The notes below the pieces were generated by a model that did no database searches, was not told the DNA's origin, and saw nothing but the letters and a program-made list of their open reading frames with translations. Source: Geosiphon pyriformis (taxonomy: Eukaryota > Glomeromycota > Glomeromycetes > Archaeosporales > Geosiphonaceae). From it: DNA of 13,887 bases. How positions within the stretch are numbered: the first letter of the stretch is position 1; the number at the start of each line of letters is the position of its first letter. The DNA lies in contig JAAOMT010000265.1 in the NCBI GenBank assembly GCA_016748015.1, positions 1-13,887 of the forward strand, read 5' to 3'. Position numbers and translations under genes: made by a program. Of the stretch, positions 1 through 9,014 are shown piece after piece.

Positions 1-3000
1 AAAATATGTATGTTTATCTGTTTTAAATTGTCATATATTTCTATTAATTTCTTTAATAACTTTATTATATTGTACATCTTTCACAAAATTATTATTGATG
101 ACAATAAAATAATTTTTATTTGGTTGATTAAATATGCTTTCAAAAACATTTACTTTAATAGTTCTATTATTTAGCTCTACATAAGAATTCTTTGCCGAAA
201 TATTTTGCCTCAGTTTTAATAATTTTATAAATAAAATCTTATTATTTTTGTTTTCTCTAGATTCCAATCTTTATTTTCATGAATTGTAAAAATAATGTTT
301 AAAGTGTCAAAAGAATTATCCTATTTTTAGCTAAAGAAAATCTATCACTATTATTATTATTATTTTTTAATTAATAAAAAAATGAAATATTATTTTTTCT
401 AACAAAATCAATCATACCATTCTTGTTACATGTATTTACCATTAAATCTTTAATTTTTAGAGATATTATAAATAAAAGCCCTTAATTTATTAATATAAAT
501 AATCAAGTTAGCTTAATAAATCTAAAATAATATCTTATTAAATGTCAAAAAAAGATTTGTAATTCAATTAGCTACCAAAATTCTCTCTCTTTAATTTTAA
601 AATTTATTTTAGATTGATTTCTATTTTTTATAATACTTAAATTTTGACATATTTAAAATAATCTTAAGTAGTTAAATAAATTTTATATTTCTAATTAATG
701 TTTTTGTAAACAAATAATTTTCTGAAGTAAAAATTTTATTATTATTAGATATTTAAAAGCACAATAATTAAACCTAATCTGAAATAGAAGATTAAGTTGT
801 TATTTTTCTAATCAATTAAAAAGTTGATTCTCTATTCAATCGATTAAAAATATTATTAAAAAAGCTAAATATTCAAAAAAGTAAATAAAAAGATATAAAA
901 TCTTTTTTATAATGTTAATTGATTATTTAAACAATCAATATTCTTGTATTAATAAATTAAATATTCTTGAAAAAGTGTATTCATTTTAATGATATTGTTA
1001 TTGGTTGGAGTAATAAGCTAATGAATAGCAAATAAAAAGACTATTGAATGTAATAGAAATAATCAAAAAGAAAATTCAATCAAAAAAACAAATTGAATTT
1101 GTAAGGATTTAATATGCATAATCAGTTTCAAAATTACAGTAATTTAATTTTTTCTGAGAAATCTGAAGGTAAAAAAATAGTTCATAATTGTTAACAAAAT
1201 AATACTGCTGTTATTATTCTATGCCTTATTTAACAATTTTTAGAATCAATAACAGGTATTACTGTGCTTTCAATTATTTTTTATTTAATGAATTACAAAA
1301 GCAAGCAATCATTTTTTAGGCTAATTAACAATACAAATTAAGAAGAAAAAAGATAAGATATGTGAATGTTAACAAATAATTCTTTATCTACAAATATTTA
1401 GATACTTAAAAACAAGAAATTAGGAAAAAAAAATAAGCAATATAAAAGAAGTATTAAATAATAGTTGTTATTTTATTACTTTGATTCAATATGTCTTTCT
1501 ATAATTAAGAAACTCATCACTTATATAGTATTCAAAATGGCCAACAATCAGGTTAGTAACTAAGTCAATGATTAGGTTATTGATTATAACAATGATTATT
1601 ATCTAAAAATAAAGTGGCTAACTATATGATATTATTGACTAATACATGTAATAATTAATAAAACTATTTTTTTTAACTGTAAAAATATATTCAAGGTAAT
1701 CTTGAACTAATTATATACTAACCAAAAAAATTTAGTTTAAATTTAAAGAAAAATCTATTTCAAAATTTCGAAATTTTAGAGACTAAATAAAATATTTTAA
1801 AAGTATAATTTTTTCTAATTGCAATTGCTATTATTATATTAATATTAATAGCTTTATACTTATAAAAAAACTCTGAAGTATTTATTTTTTCCGATTCTAT
1901 TATATTTTAATTTGGTTTTGTATTAAATTGCAACTTTTAATGCAGTAAATATGTTTAAATACATTAATTTAAAGATAAATAAAAATGTATTTTCTCAGTT
2001 GTATTTAAGAAAATATTCTCTTATAATAAATAAATAAATAAAAGTATATTTTATTATATTGAAAATATATGTATAAATATTATAATTAATATGGTTAAAG
2101 TTTTAATATATATAGAGTTTATATAAATATATACTTTATAAAAATATTTCAATAATTATTATTTATTTATTTTATTAACTGCTTCAAAAGTTTTTTAAAA
2201 AATATACTATTACACTTATTGAGTACTCTCTTAAAAAAATTCATACAGATTGCAATTATGTACATATAGATATTTTTTATTAATTTTTTTGTTTTCCATA
2301 ATTTGAATAAAAGACAAAAAATAAGAAATAAAATATAAATCAATTGCTATTAAAAAAAAATTTTTAAAGCTTTATTTGATAATATGTTGGAAAATTATTT
2401 TTTCCAACAAGTTTATATTTGCATTAACATTAATACAGTTAATACACCAAAATAAACAAAACTTAGTGTTTTAATACATAAATTTCAGAAATAAATATGT
2501 AAAAATAAAGTATTATTTACTTTATACCAAACAAATTTTCAATTACATATAATATTGATATTAATTTATTTAAATAAATAGTTACTAATTTCTATTGTAA
2601 AAAATATTTGTGTATAATTTATAAAAGATAACACCTTTAAACTTTTTACAAAAATCTTGTGTTTATAAATTATTTTTTGTATGTATATATATATATAGGC
2701 TATATTGTATTTCTTTACAATAAAAAAATATAATAATATATAAATATTTATATTTGTATATTTCTTAGATATCAAAAAATTTAATAGTTCTGATAATTAA
2801 ATTGTTAATTATTAAAAACAATATTATATTTAGCAATAAATAAAAATGAGTTAACATCATATAAAAAGCATACTTAATTACAAAAATTATTAGAAAATAT
2901 AATATAAAAAATGTTTTTGATTGTGATAAAAAATATTATTTCTTTAGTGTAAATTTGCACTATAATCATTTACACATGTAATGCTATTAGAATTTAAAAG

Positions 3001-5621
3001 TAAACTATTAATTTTATAATGAAATTTCTGTTGTTTCGAGTTAAAGATTGAAGTTGAAATAGAAGTAAGAAATTTTTGCAAACAAATTATTACTAGTTTG
3101 AAAACCATCCAAATCTTGAGAAATATTGTTAACTTCTCTTTCTTCAATGCTATTAATTGAAACTATTTAAAAGTTTAGAAATTTTTAATCCTTTTGCACA
3201 ATCTAAAATTTAGGAAGCAAATAGTATAAGTTTTTTTTTTGTAAATTCCCTACTTACTGTGGAATTAGAATTATAAAAATGGGTAAAAAAACCAAGTCCA
3301 TGTTTGTTAAAAAAACAAAAAGTGTGAAAAGTTATTGTGTAAAACAAAGTATTTTTTAGATATTATAGTATATTTTCACTAAAAAAATTAGAATATTTAT
3401 ATATATTTTTAAGTTCCATTTTCTTTTAAAATTAAGCCATGAGTTTAAAATATTATAATAATATTTTGTTATTATGTTTTATCTGTATTTCTTAAGACTT
3501 TGCTCTTTTTTTAATCCCAAATTATTTAGTTTGTGTTGTAATTAGATATTTTTATATGAGACTTTATTTGGTTAAAAAGAAAGTAAATCAAAAAAAATAC
3601 TGAATTTTTGTGTTTAATTTCGAATTAAGAGTTATTTTTGGAGGATAATACAGAGTTGCAATAAATTTATGGTTTTTAACTATTTTTCTTAATCTTCTAA
3701 ATTTCGATTTTATTTGTCTAGTTGGAAATATATGTTCTAAAGCAAGTTAAAATTTAGATTATTTTGGAATATAATACAAAATTTTAAAATGGAAAGTAAA
3801 ATACAAATTTTACTATTTGCCATTACAAATAATTATAAGATAAAACACAAAATAACTTATTATAAAACAAAAAAATCAACAAATAAAAAAAAATTAATAA
3901 TTTGAATTAATACAAATATGATATAAAACTTATCTTTATTTTATTTACAACCAGACAAAGACATCAAAAAAATTATGTAAATTTATTAATTACTCTACTT
4001 CTAAAACAAAAGACTGAATAGAAATGTGTTATAACAAAAGATGTCATTACTAATCTTTAATTTTTTTTACAGTTAATATAAGAGTAAAAATCAAATAATT
4101 TAAAACATAGATTGGTATGCTAAAAGTAGAAGTTTAGAACATTTGAAAAGTAATTAAAAAAAATTTTCTTATTTTAAAATGGGTCTAAATATTGATTAGA
4201 GCTTTTAAAGTTTATTTCTTTTTTAGGAATTTTTAAATTTAAAAGAATAAGCAATAATATTTCTTATTATTACCAACAAATATTGTTCATTCATGACAAA
4301 ATATGAATATTCAAATTTGAATTATATGCTTATGTTTCACAAAAAGCTTTTTGCTTAAAAAAAAATTACAAATTAATCCCCAGACATATATGATAAGTTC
4401 TTAAAGCATTCTAATCAAACTTAAATTAAAAAAAAATTTTTTTAAAACTGAAACAATTTTTGAATATCAGTAAAAATTAAAAAATATAGGCTAAATAAAA
4501 AATTTCAAATTTTTTTTAAAAGAAAATTTTTAACAATTGAGTTTGCTCAAAATAAAAGATCACAAATTCTATATGACAAAAAGTTTAAAGATTCAATGAT
4601 TGATGAAAAATTTTATTGAAAGTTTTCTGCTGGACAATTAGAATTAGAAAAAAGAATTAATAAGGTTCTTAAACATTAAAAATATAAAAGGCTTGTATTT
4701 ACTAGACATGAAGTTTTGGTAAAAGTAATGGAATTGACATTAATATTTTGCATAATAGAATATTTAAGTTTTCTAAAAACTTATTAGAATTTTTTATGAA
4801 GTCTATGTAGTTTTTGTTGAATTATATTTTCAATTTCAATTTATATGGGCAAACAATAAAGACTAGATATCAAAGTTTATATATACATGCAACTATGAAT
4901 TACAAATTTAATATTTTCTCATTATGTTAACACAAAACTCTCAGAAAAATATTTTACATGACAAACAACAATAACTTTGTTCTAAAATATCAAAAATTGC
5001 ATTTTAGCAATAAGTTTTTATATTATGCCCAAGTAATAAAGTGTCATGTGATTGTCCAGATCATTAAAGTAAATTATGACCAAATGTATATGAATATTCA
5101 GAATCTTTGACTACAAAAAAATATAAACTAGGATTACCAATAGCATTTAAAAATTATTTTTGTCTGAGAAATTGAATTGTATATTAAAAAAAAATTCTAC
5201 TTTAAAGAATTGTAATGCAAATGTTTATAAAAATATGAACACAGCTATTATGTTTCATTTGGGTTTTTATTTTGGTTATTTTATAACTGTTTATAATATG
5301 TAAATGTAATAAAAAATTCAAAATCATTTATAAATTAATATTTAATCTATAAATTACTGTTTTTGAAAAATAATCCAAATTGAATATTAAATAATTTTAA
5401 CACAAAACTTAGTATCAAGATTGCATGAAATATTTAAAACATGAATTTTGTCTGTTTTCTAATACAAAGCTTATTTAAAAAACTTATAAATGTTTTTACT
5501 TTAATATTTTTTTATATCTTTATCATTGAAATAAATTTACAAGCTACTTTAGACAATTTTGAAAAAAATCAAAAATTTTTTAGGAAATCTAGCAAAAAAA
5601 TAGAATTTATTGTGTAAAAAG
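1..5621. other. AT-rich non-coding stretch, no recognisable gene
   Basis: More than five kilobases of very AT-rich DNA with stops in every frame. The longest open runs are a Lys/Asn-rich 78-codon stretch on the minus strand (267 down to 31) and shorter ones at 2775-2566 and 3147-2944. None shows a domain I recognise, and all are of a size that this composition can give by chance. Simple repeats occur, such as an ATT run near 349-366 and a TA run at 2684-2697. I see no tRNA, rRNA, spliced gene or LTR. The last 100 to 250 bases (about 5380-5621) may hold the eroded U3 of the LTR that follows, because its size predicts this, but I could not align it convincingly. I saw only about seven CpG dinucleotides in this stretch. 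Confidence 0.7.
2684..2697. repeat. TA dinucleotide microsatellite
   Basis: Seven uninterrupted TA units in AT-rich non-coding DNA. A simple-sequence repeat with no evident function. Confidence 0.8.
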
Positions 5622-6294
5622 AATTATGTATATATAGTAGTAGTTTTGGAAACAAGAAAAGCATTCATCCCAGAATAGAAATCTCTTTTCCTATCTACTT
5701 ATTAATTATTTCAAAAATAGTTACTATCAACAGAAGTAAAATCATTAAATATCAAATAAAATACACTTGTTATCATTTAATCTATATTATCAATATTTGT
5801 TTGACTATCTAATTACTCTTCCATTTTATCAACACTCTATGTTAATAAAATCTAACATTTAACCACACTGAAACAAAAGCTTTTAATTATAGCTATTAAT
5901 AGAATACTAATTGTTTTTGTCTTGGCTTAATTTTTTTATTTTTCTTTATTTCTTTTATTTGTTTTTTTGTTGTTTACTAACTAATTAAAAGTTCATATGT
6001 AGAGTTATTGACATCAAAGTAACTGGTAAAAAACCCAGAAATAAGAGTAGTACACTTGATTGAGGATAACTTACCAGAAGAATTACTGGCTATTATGCTG
6101 AAAAAAAATTTAATAAAATTGCAATTTTGAGAGGCTATGGATTACAACACTTAAATTTCTGTCTATTATACAAAAAACTCAACCCAAAACCTTTGGATAT
6201 AGAAAACTTTCAGATATTATTAACCTATCAAGCAATTAAGCACTAAGTTATAGGTTTGTTATTTATTTAAAACCCCAAATAATTACTTGTAACA
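5622..6294 (+). repeat. LTR A (5' end not resolved)
   Basis: Aligns with 7141-7745 of LTR B, starting at a shared AATTATNNATATATA block with a TATA-like TATATATA at 5629-5636. It carries the same 5-base-loop hairpin (5824-5850), a pyrimidine-rich tract (about 5926-5975), a CTGGTAA/TTACCAG stem (6023-6029 with 6071-6077) and an ACCCC block. It ends in GTAACA at 6289-6294, directly before TTTGGTG. The upstream part of U3 is too decayed to place. By comparison with LTR B it should begin between about 5380 and 5500; TGTTTTTAC at about 5489 is one unproven candidate. Confidence 0.7.
5824..5850 (+). repeat. LTR A hairpin, 11-base arms and 5-base loop
   Basis: Arms TTTTATCAACA and TGTTAATAAAA flank the loop CTCTA, with one mismatch (C opposite A) that a single transition would explain. 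It matches the perfect hairpin of LTR B at 7267-7295. The outer arm bases differ between copies but remain paired in both. Confidence 0.6.
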
Positions 6295-6295
6295 T

Positions 6296-6340
6296 TTGGT
6301 GTTCTCTGTGAGGTATAATCCTACAGAGAACCAGCACCAA
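6296..6340 (+). repeat. Leader hairpin of copy A, overlapping the candidate primer-binding site
   Basis: TTGGTG (6296-6301) pairs with CACCAA (6335-6340). TTCTCTGT (6302-6309) pairs with ACAGAGAA (6323-6330). AGG (6311-6313) pairs with CCT (6320-6322) around the loop TATAAT. This gives 17 pairs, with a one-base bulge on the left and four unpaired bases on the right. It starts two bases after the LTR end, where a primer-binding site belongs, and reaches the expected start of gag. Copy B keeps the outer 8 bp in both of its duplicated units. The structure is seen in the sequence; a role in priming, packaging or translation is inference. Confidence 0.65.
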
Positions 6341-6902
6341 CAACAACCATCTAAAAAGTGACAGAACCAAAAAGAATAAGAATAAACCATTTAAAATTTA
6401 CCAAATCTTTATTTTAACATTACTGTCAACACTTAGGATTAACCAGCAATTACCTATCAGCAGAATCAGCCTTTAACTTCTATGTTAACAAAAAAATTTC
6501 ATATTTATTAGGAGTACTAATAGAAACTGATTCAGCAAAAAAAAATTTTTACAACAAATTAATTTAAAATACCAACTTATTAATAAATCATAATTTCATA
6601 GCAATCTTTACTAAAATCAATTAGGAAATTGAAAATTACGCTCAGCAAAAATATCTAATTATCTATGTAAATAAAGACAAAAGAAAACTACAAATATGAA
6701 CAGTAACATTCCAGAAAATATAACTATCTACTTAAAAGAAAACAAGAATTGACTCACCAACCAATCTGTCATACCACTATACATTCAAAAGCACCATCAA
6801 CATTTTATCAGCAGGCACATTCACTTCAACCACAAAAGCATTATTTGTCTGACTTTTTTTTTAAAATAAACAAAAGAAAATAGAATTATTAGAAACCTAC
6901 AG
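6324..6902 (+). pseudogene. Gag N-terminal fragment of copy A (decayed)
   Basis: Aligned against copy B's gag, this region keeps short shared peptides such as AFNFYVNK and KKTRIDSPTN. They are interrupted by stops at expected Trp or Gln positions (TGA in place of TGG before KKTRIDSP, for example) and by small shifts. It corresponds roughly to the first 180 codons of gag, upstream of the capsid core. The sequence stops resembling gag after AAACCTACAG, exactly where copy B's LTR starts. The residues differ enough from copy B to suggest another subfamily. The biochemical role of this N-terminal gag region is unknown to me. Confidence 0.6.
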
Positions 6903-6945
6903 TGTTACTCATAAAATATAGAAAGAATATTAGTATATAAATTAA

Positions 6946-6950
6946 CCAAT
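6946..6950 (+). promoter_or_regulatory. CCAAT box in LTR B
   Basis: CCAATCAG sits about 195 bases upstream of the TATA box and just upstream of the tandem repeats. It matches the usual CCAAT-binding factor site. Function is inferred from position only. Confidence 0.4.
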
Positions 6951-6981
6951 CAGAGATAGATATAATAAATATAAAATTCCA

Positions 6982-7140
6982 AGATTCCTCTTAGAGGAAT
7001 TGCAAGATTTCAAGAATTGCAGAATTCTCATAGAAGAAATTACAGAATTTCAAAATTCCAGAATTCTTTTCAAAAAAAATTGTAGGATTCCAGAAATTTC
7101 AAGATTTCTGGTATGAAGAATTGAAGAATTGAGAAATCTC
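6982..7140 (+). repeat. Four tandem 39-41 base repeats in U3 of LTR B
   Basis: Units lie at 6982-7020, 7021-7059, 7060-7100 and 7101-7140. Each starts with AGATT, AGAATT or AAGATT and carries a GAATT or GAAATT core plus a TTCAAGAATT-like end. The first unit contains a perfect palindrome, ATTCCTC/GAGGAAT with a 3-base spacer (6984-7000). The array ends exactly where the TATA region begins. Repeats here in a U3 usually act as upstream activating elements. The repetition is visible; the activating role is inferred. Confidence 0.75.
7088..7100 (+). promoter_or_regulatory. Heat-shock-element-like site TTCnnGAAnnTTC
   Basis: TTCCAGAAATTTC is a perfect three-unit alternating TTC/GAA array with 2-base spacing, the consensus bound by heat shock factor. 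Further partial TTC/GAA pairs occur in the neighbouring repeat units, for example 7056-7066. In AT-rich DNA such a match can arise by chance, but its place in a tandem array about 45 bases upstream of a TATA box favours a promoter role. Confidence 0.45.
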
Positions 7141-7143
7141 AAT

Positions 7144-7151
7144 TATAAATA
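7144..7151 (+). promoter_or_regulatory. TATA box of LTR B
   Basis: TATAAATA lies directly after the U3 repeats and aligns with TATATATA in LTR A (5629-5636). Transcription would start some 30 bases downstream (about 7175), which would mark the start of R. No transcript evidence is available here. Confidence 0.55.
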
Positions 7152-7232
7152 TATAATAGTAGCATTAGAAGCAGAAAAGACAAATCTCTTAGTTTAAATT
7201 TAATCTAAACAACCTTCCAAATCACAAATATT

Positions 7233-7238
7233 AATAAA
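7233..7238 (+). terminator. Polyadenylation signal AATAAA in LTR B
   Basis: AATAAA lies about 85 bases after the TATA box, the spacing expected if R is short and the poly(A) site falls near 7255. LTR A does not keep an exact copy at the aligned place. AATAAA is common by chance in this composition. Confidence 0.35.
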
Positions 7239-7266
7239 TAATTATTCATCATCTCAAATTTACTTT

Positions 7267-7295
7267 TTACTATCAACACTTTATGTTGATAGTAA
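7267..7295 (+). repeat. Perfect 12-base hairpin in LTR B
   Basis: TTACTATCAACA (7267-7278) and TGTTGATAGTAA (7284-7295) are exact reverse complements around the loop CTTTA. LTR A has the counterpart at 5824-5850. The outer arm bases differ between copies yet pair in both, which suggests that the structure, not just the sequence, was kept. It lies just after the AATAAA, so a role in RNA 3'-end formation or dimerisation is possible but unproven. Confidence 0.7.
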
Positions 7296-7466
7296 TTGAT
7301 ATTTAACCACACTAAAACAATAGCTTTTAATCATGACTATTAACAAGATACTAACTTGCAATTGCCTTAGCTTATTTTCTTTATTTTTTTTATCTCTTTT
7401 CTTTTCTTTTTGTTGTTTACTAATTAATTAAGAATTAAAGTGCTAAGTTAAAAGACATCATAAAGA

Positions 7467-7538
7467 CTGGTAAAAAACCCATGAAACAAGGGTAGAACAT
7501 TCATCAAATTAAAGATAGCTTATCAAAAAGATTACCAG
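7467..7538 (+). repeat. Conserved U5 stem CTGGTAA / TTACCAG
   Basis: CTGGTAA (7467-7473) and TTACCAG (7532-7538) are exact reverse complements 58 bases apart. Both arms are also exact in LTR A (6023-6029 and 6071-6077), although the sequence between them has diverged. This may be part of a folded U5 leader. Confidence 0.5.
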
Positions 7539-7700
7539 CCACTATGCTGAGAAAAAAATTTGATAGAATTGCAATTCTAGGAAACTACTGATAAAACAAC
7601 TATTGAATCTCTGTTCATTATACAAATAACTTAACCAAAACCTTTAGATTCATAAAACTTTTAGAAACTATCATCATTATATTAATTAAGCACTAAGTTA

Positions 7701-7727
7701 GGGGTTTGTTATTTGTTTCAAAACCCC
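7701..7727 (+). repeat. Hairpin near the 3' end of LTR B
   Basis: GGGGTTTG (7701-7708) pairs with CAAAACCCC (7719-7727) with one bulged A around a 10-base loop. In LTR A the same place reads AGGTTTG...AAAACCCC, with an eroded left arm. It is one of the few GC-rich stems in the LTR and lies about 20 bases before the LTR end. Confidence 0.5.
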
Positions 7728-7734
7728 AAATAAT

Positions 7735-7859
7735 CACCTGTAACATTTGGTGCTTTCTGTGAGGTATAATTCAATAGAGAATCAGCACCAACAACACTCA
7801 CCTGTAACATTTGGTGCTTTTTGTAAGGTATAATTCAATGAATTAGCACCAACAACACT
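7735..7859 (+). repeat. Tandem duplication across the LTR end, primer site and leader (64 + 61 bases)
   Basis: Unit 1 (7735-7798) and unit 2 (7799-7859) are near-identical. Each starts CACCTGTAACATTTGG and ends CACCAACAACACT. Unit 2 lacks three bases (unit 1 CAATAGAGAAT against CAATGAAT). Copy A has only one unit, so the duplication happened in the copy B lineage. It doubles the last bases of the LTR, the candidate primer-binding site and the hairpin arms TTGGTGCT/AGCACCAA (7747-7754 with 7784-7791; 7811-7818 with 7845-7852). Confidence 0.9.
7748..7764 (+). promoter_or_regulatory. Candidate tRNA primer-binding site
   Basis: TGGTGCTTTCTGTGAGG begins with TGG, complementary to a tRNA CCA end, two bases after the LTR terminus. 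It is repeated at 7812-7828 by the local duplication and occurs in copy A at 6298-6314 as TGGTGTTCTCTGTGAGG. I cannot match it to a specific tRNA without the genome's tRNA set. The overlap with a strong hairpin in copy A leaves self-priming or a folded leader open. Confidence 0.5.
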
Positions 7860-8465
7860 CATCCAAAACAGTAGCAAAATCCAAAGAAACAGGGACAAAC
7901 CATTTGGAATTTGCAAAATTCTTATTCCAACATTATTACACTCATCTTGAATTAACAAATAATAGTTGGCCAACAGAATCAGCTTTTAATTGTTATGTCA
8001 ACAAAAGAATAATATATCATTTAGAAGGCCAAGGAGATCCAGAATTTGTCTTCAACAATTTTTTTAATGAACTACTTCAAAGCACTACTCTTCCACAAAA
8101 CTATTTGTTTGCACTCCTAATCACAGAAATAAACAGAAAAATTGAAAAATACACCAAGCAGAAATTTTTTATTACTTTTGCCGACAAAAAAAAAGGAAGA
8201 TTACAAATACCAGCAAGAACCCCAAAGCAAATTCAACTACCCACTTGAAAAAAACAAAGATTTGATTCACCTGCTAATCCATTATATTACCACACACCTA
8301 AAAACATTATCAATATAACATCAACAGACATGTCCACAATAAATGTAACAACACTATTAAATAAAATTATATTTCAAAGTAAACAAAAAAAAGCTGAATT
8401 ATTAGGAACATACAGTGATTACTTTGAAGAATTCAAATCACGATCTCTAATACCATCAGAAATTT
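7838..8465 (+). pseudogene. Gag N-terminal region of copy B (decayed)
   Basis: Reads in one frame from ATG at 7838. That codon is followed by AAT and then a TAG at 7844, which replaces a likely CAG. The frame is then open from 7847 to a TGA at 8246, and continues in frame after the stop to a TAA at 8464. In unit 1 of the local duplication the matching start codon is ATA (7774), consistent with ATG lost by G-to-A. About 200 codons remain, with peptides such as EFAKFLFQHYY and AELLGTYSDYFEEF. The TGA sits where the copy A alignment suggests Trp. The frame is broken at 8466 by the inverted block. I know no function for this N-terminal gag part; it precedes the Pro/Gln-rich linker and capsid core. 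Confidence 0.72.
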
Positions 8466-9014
8466 AATTTGAATTCTTGAAAAGTTTGGGGTTTGGCAGC
8501 TAAATTTTGGCACCACGAATCAGTAGTATCTTAAAGAAAATAGGAGATTACTTGAAGAGCTCTGTCATTATTTTATCTATTGGCTCTGATGGCTTTTTTT
8601 ATGTTGTTGAGTCATACTTGGGCATTGTTTTCTTTGCCAGTAAATTTTTCAATTTTGGTGATGGGTACATATACTATTGGTACTAATGGTAATTGTTATT
8701 GTGGTTATGATTGGAGTTACTGTTGTAATTGTTGCTGGAGTGGTGGTAGTGGTTGCTGTTATTGTTTGGTAATTGGTGAGACTAGTAGTAGATCGATTAT
8801 GATTATTGACAATAAGTTTTAGGGAACAATAGGAGCAGTGTTTGGATTATTCTAATTTTGCTGAGTTGAAATAATCGGAATTTCAATTTTTAAGTTTTCT
8901 GAAATTGGATTTTGACTATTTATTTCTTGATCATTGTTTCTTTTTTCTTTGGAGTTGGTTATTTTTCAAGAGCTGGTGGCTCTAAAATCTGGTTGTTTTG
9001 GTGGTAATCAAAAA
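8466..9014 (-). pseudogene. Inverted middle of gag: linker and first half of the capsid domain
   Basis: Read on the minus strand from 9014 down, this block encodes a Pro/Gln-rich linker (LPPKQPDF near 9007-8983), then KIEKFTGK (8655-8632), a capsid-like helix region and DSWCQNLAAKP, ending FQEFKLNF near 8466. That is the part of gag expected between the segment ending at 8465 and the plus-strand segment that resumes with RYFSNNNSIN after 9018. The plus strand switches from A/C-rich to T/G-rich exactly over this block. In-frame TGA, TAG and TAA stops occur at plausible Trp and Gln positions, so it shares the decay of its surroundings. Breakpoints are approximate to about 5 bases; A/T-rich GAAATTT (8459-8465) and AAAAATTC (9010-9017) lie at the junctions. 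Confidence 0.82.

Larger units (their letters stand above)
5622..6902 (+). mobile_element. Copy A: truncated, decayed Ty3/gypsy-type LTR retrotransposon (LTR plus start of gag)
   Basis: This block aligns by eye with copy B (about 7141-8415) over the downstream part of the LTR, the LTR end, the leader hairpin and the N-terminal part of gag. Shared landmarks include ACCCC near the LTR end, the terminal GTAACA, TTTGGTG, CACCAACAAC and CAGAATCAGC. Similarity stops at about 6900, where copy B's LTR begins. The two copies differ in many places, and the gag fragments match different variants of the same protein, so I read A as an older, separate insertion of a related subfamily, not a recent tandem duplicate. 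Whether A resumes beyond copy B (a nested insertion) cannot be seen here. Confidence 0.75.
6903..7745 (+). repeat. LTR B, 843 bases
   Basis: Begins TGTTAC and ends GTAACA, a perfect 6-base terminal inverted repeat of the TG...CA kind. A candidate primer-binding site follows immediately. In order it holds a CCAAT box (6946), four 39-41 base tandem repeats (6982-7140), a TATA box (7144), AATAAA (7233), a long hairpin (7267-7295), a pyrimidine tract (about 7378-7415), a CTGGTAA/TTACCAG stem and a GGGGTTT/AAACCCC hairpin (7701-7727). The 3' boundary is firm because it is shared with LTR A. The 5' boundary is less firm: gag of copy A reads TACAGTG-TTACT and copy B's gag reads TACAGTGATTACT, so the junction could lie a few bases either side of 6903. 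Confidence 0.75.

Noticed and set aside
31-267. Minus-strand 78-codon run, and similar ones at 2566-2775 and 2944-3147
   Set aside because: Lys/Asn/Ile/Phe-rich translations of AT-rich DNA with no motif, no neighbouring exon and no promoter evidence. The first is the most gene-like but not enough to call.
4540-5220. Slightly more mixed composition that hinted at a decayed coding region
   Set aside because: No frame gives a consistent protein or a motif I recognise, and stops are as frequent as in the surroundings.
6982-7140. Regular 39-41 base repeats as a CRISPR array
   Set aside because: There are no unique spacers between the units, they diverge internally, and they sit in a retrotransposon U3 of a eukaryote.
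7782-7973. Minus-strand open runs at 7782-7973, 10837-11052 and 11572-11799
   Set aside because: All lie opposite gag, the zinc module or the dUTPase linker, and show no domain of their own.
8580-8822. 80-codon plus-strand open run rich in Cys, Tyr and Trp, resembling a small secreted protein
   Set aside because: It is the antisense of inverted gag. The minus strand here encodes the Gln/Pro-rich linker and KIEKFTG, and the Cys/Trp wealth comes from reading that backwards.
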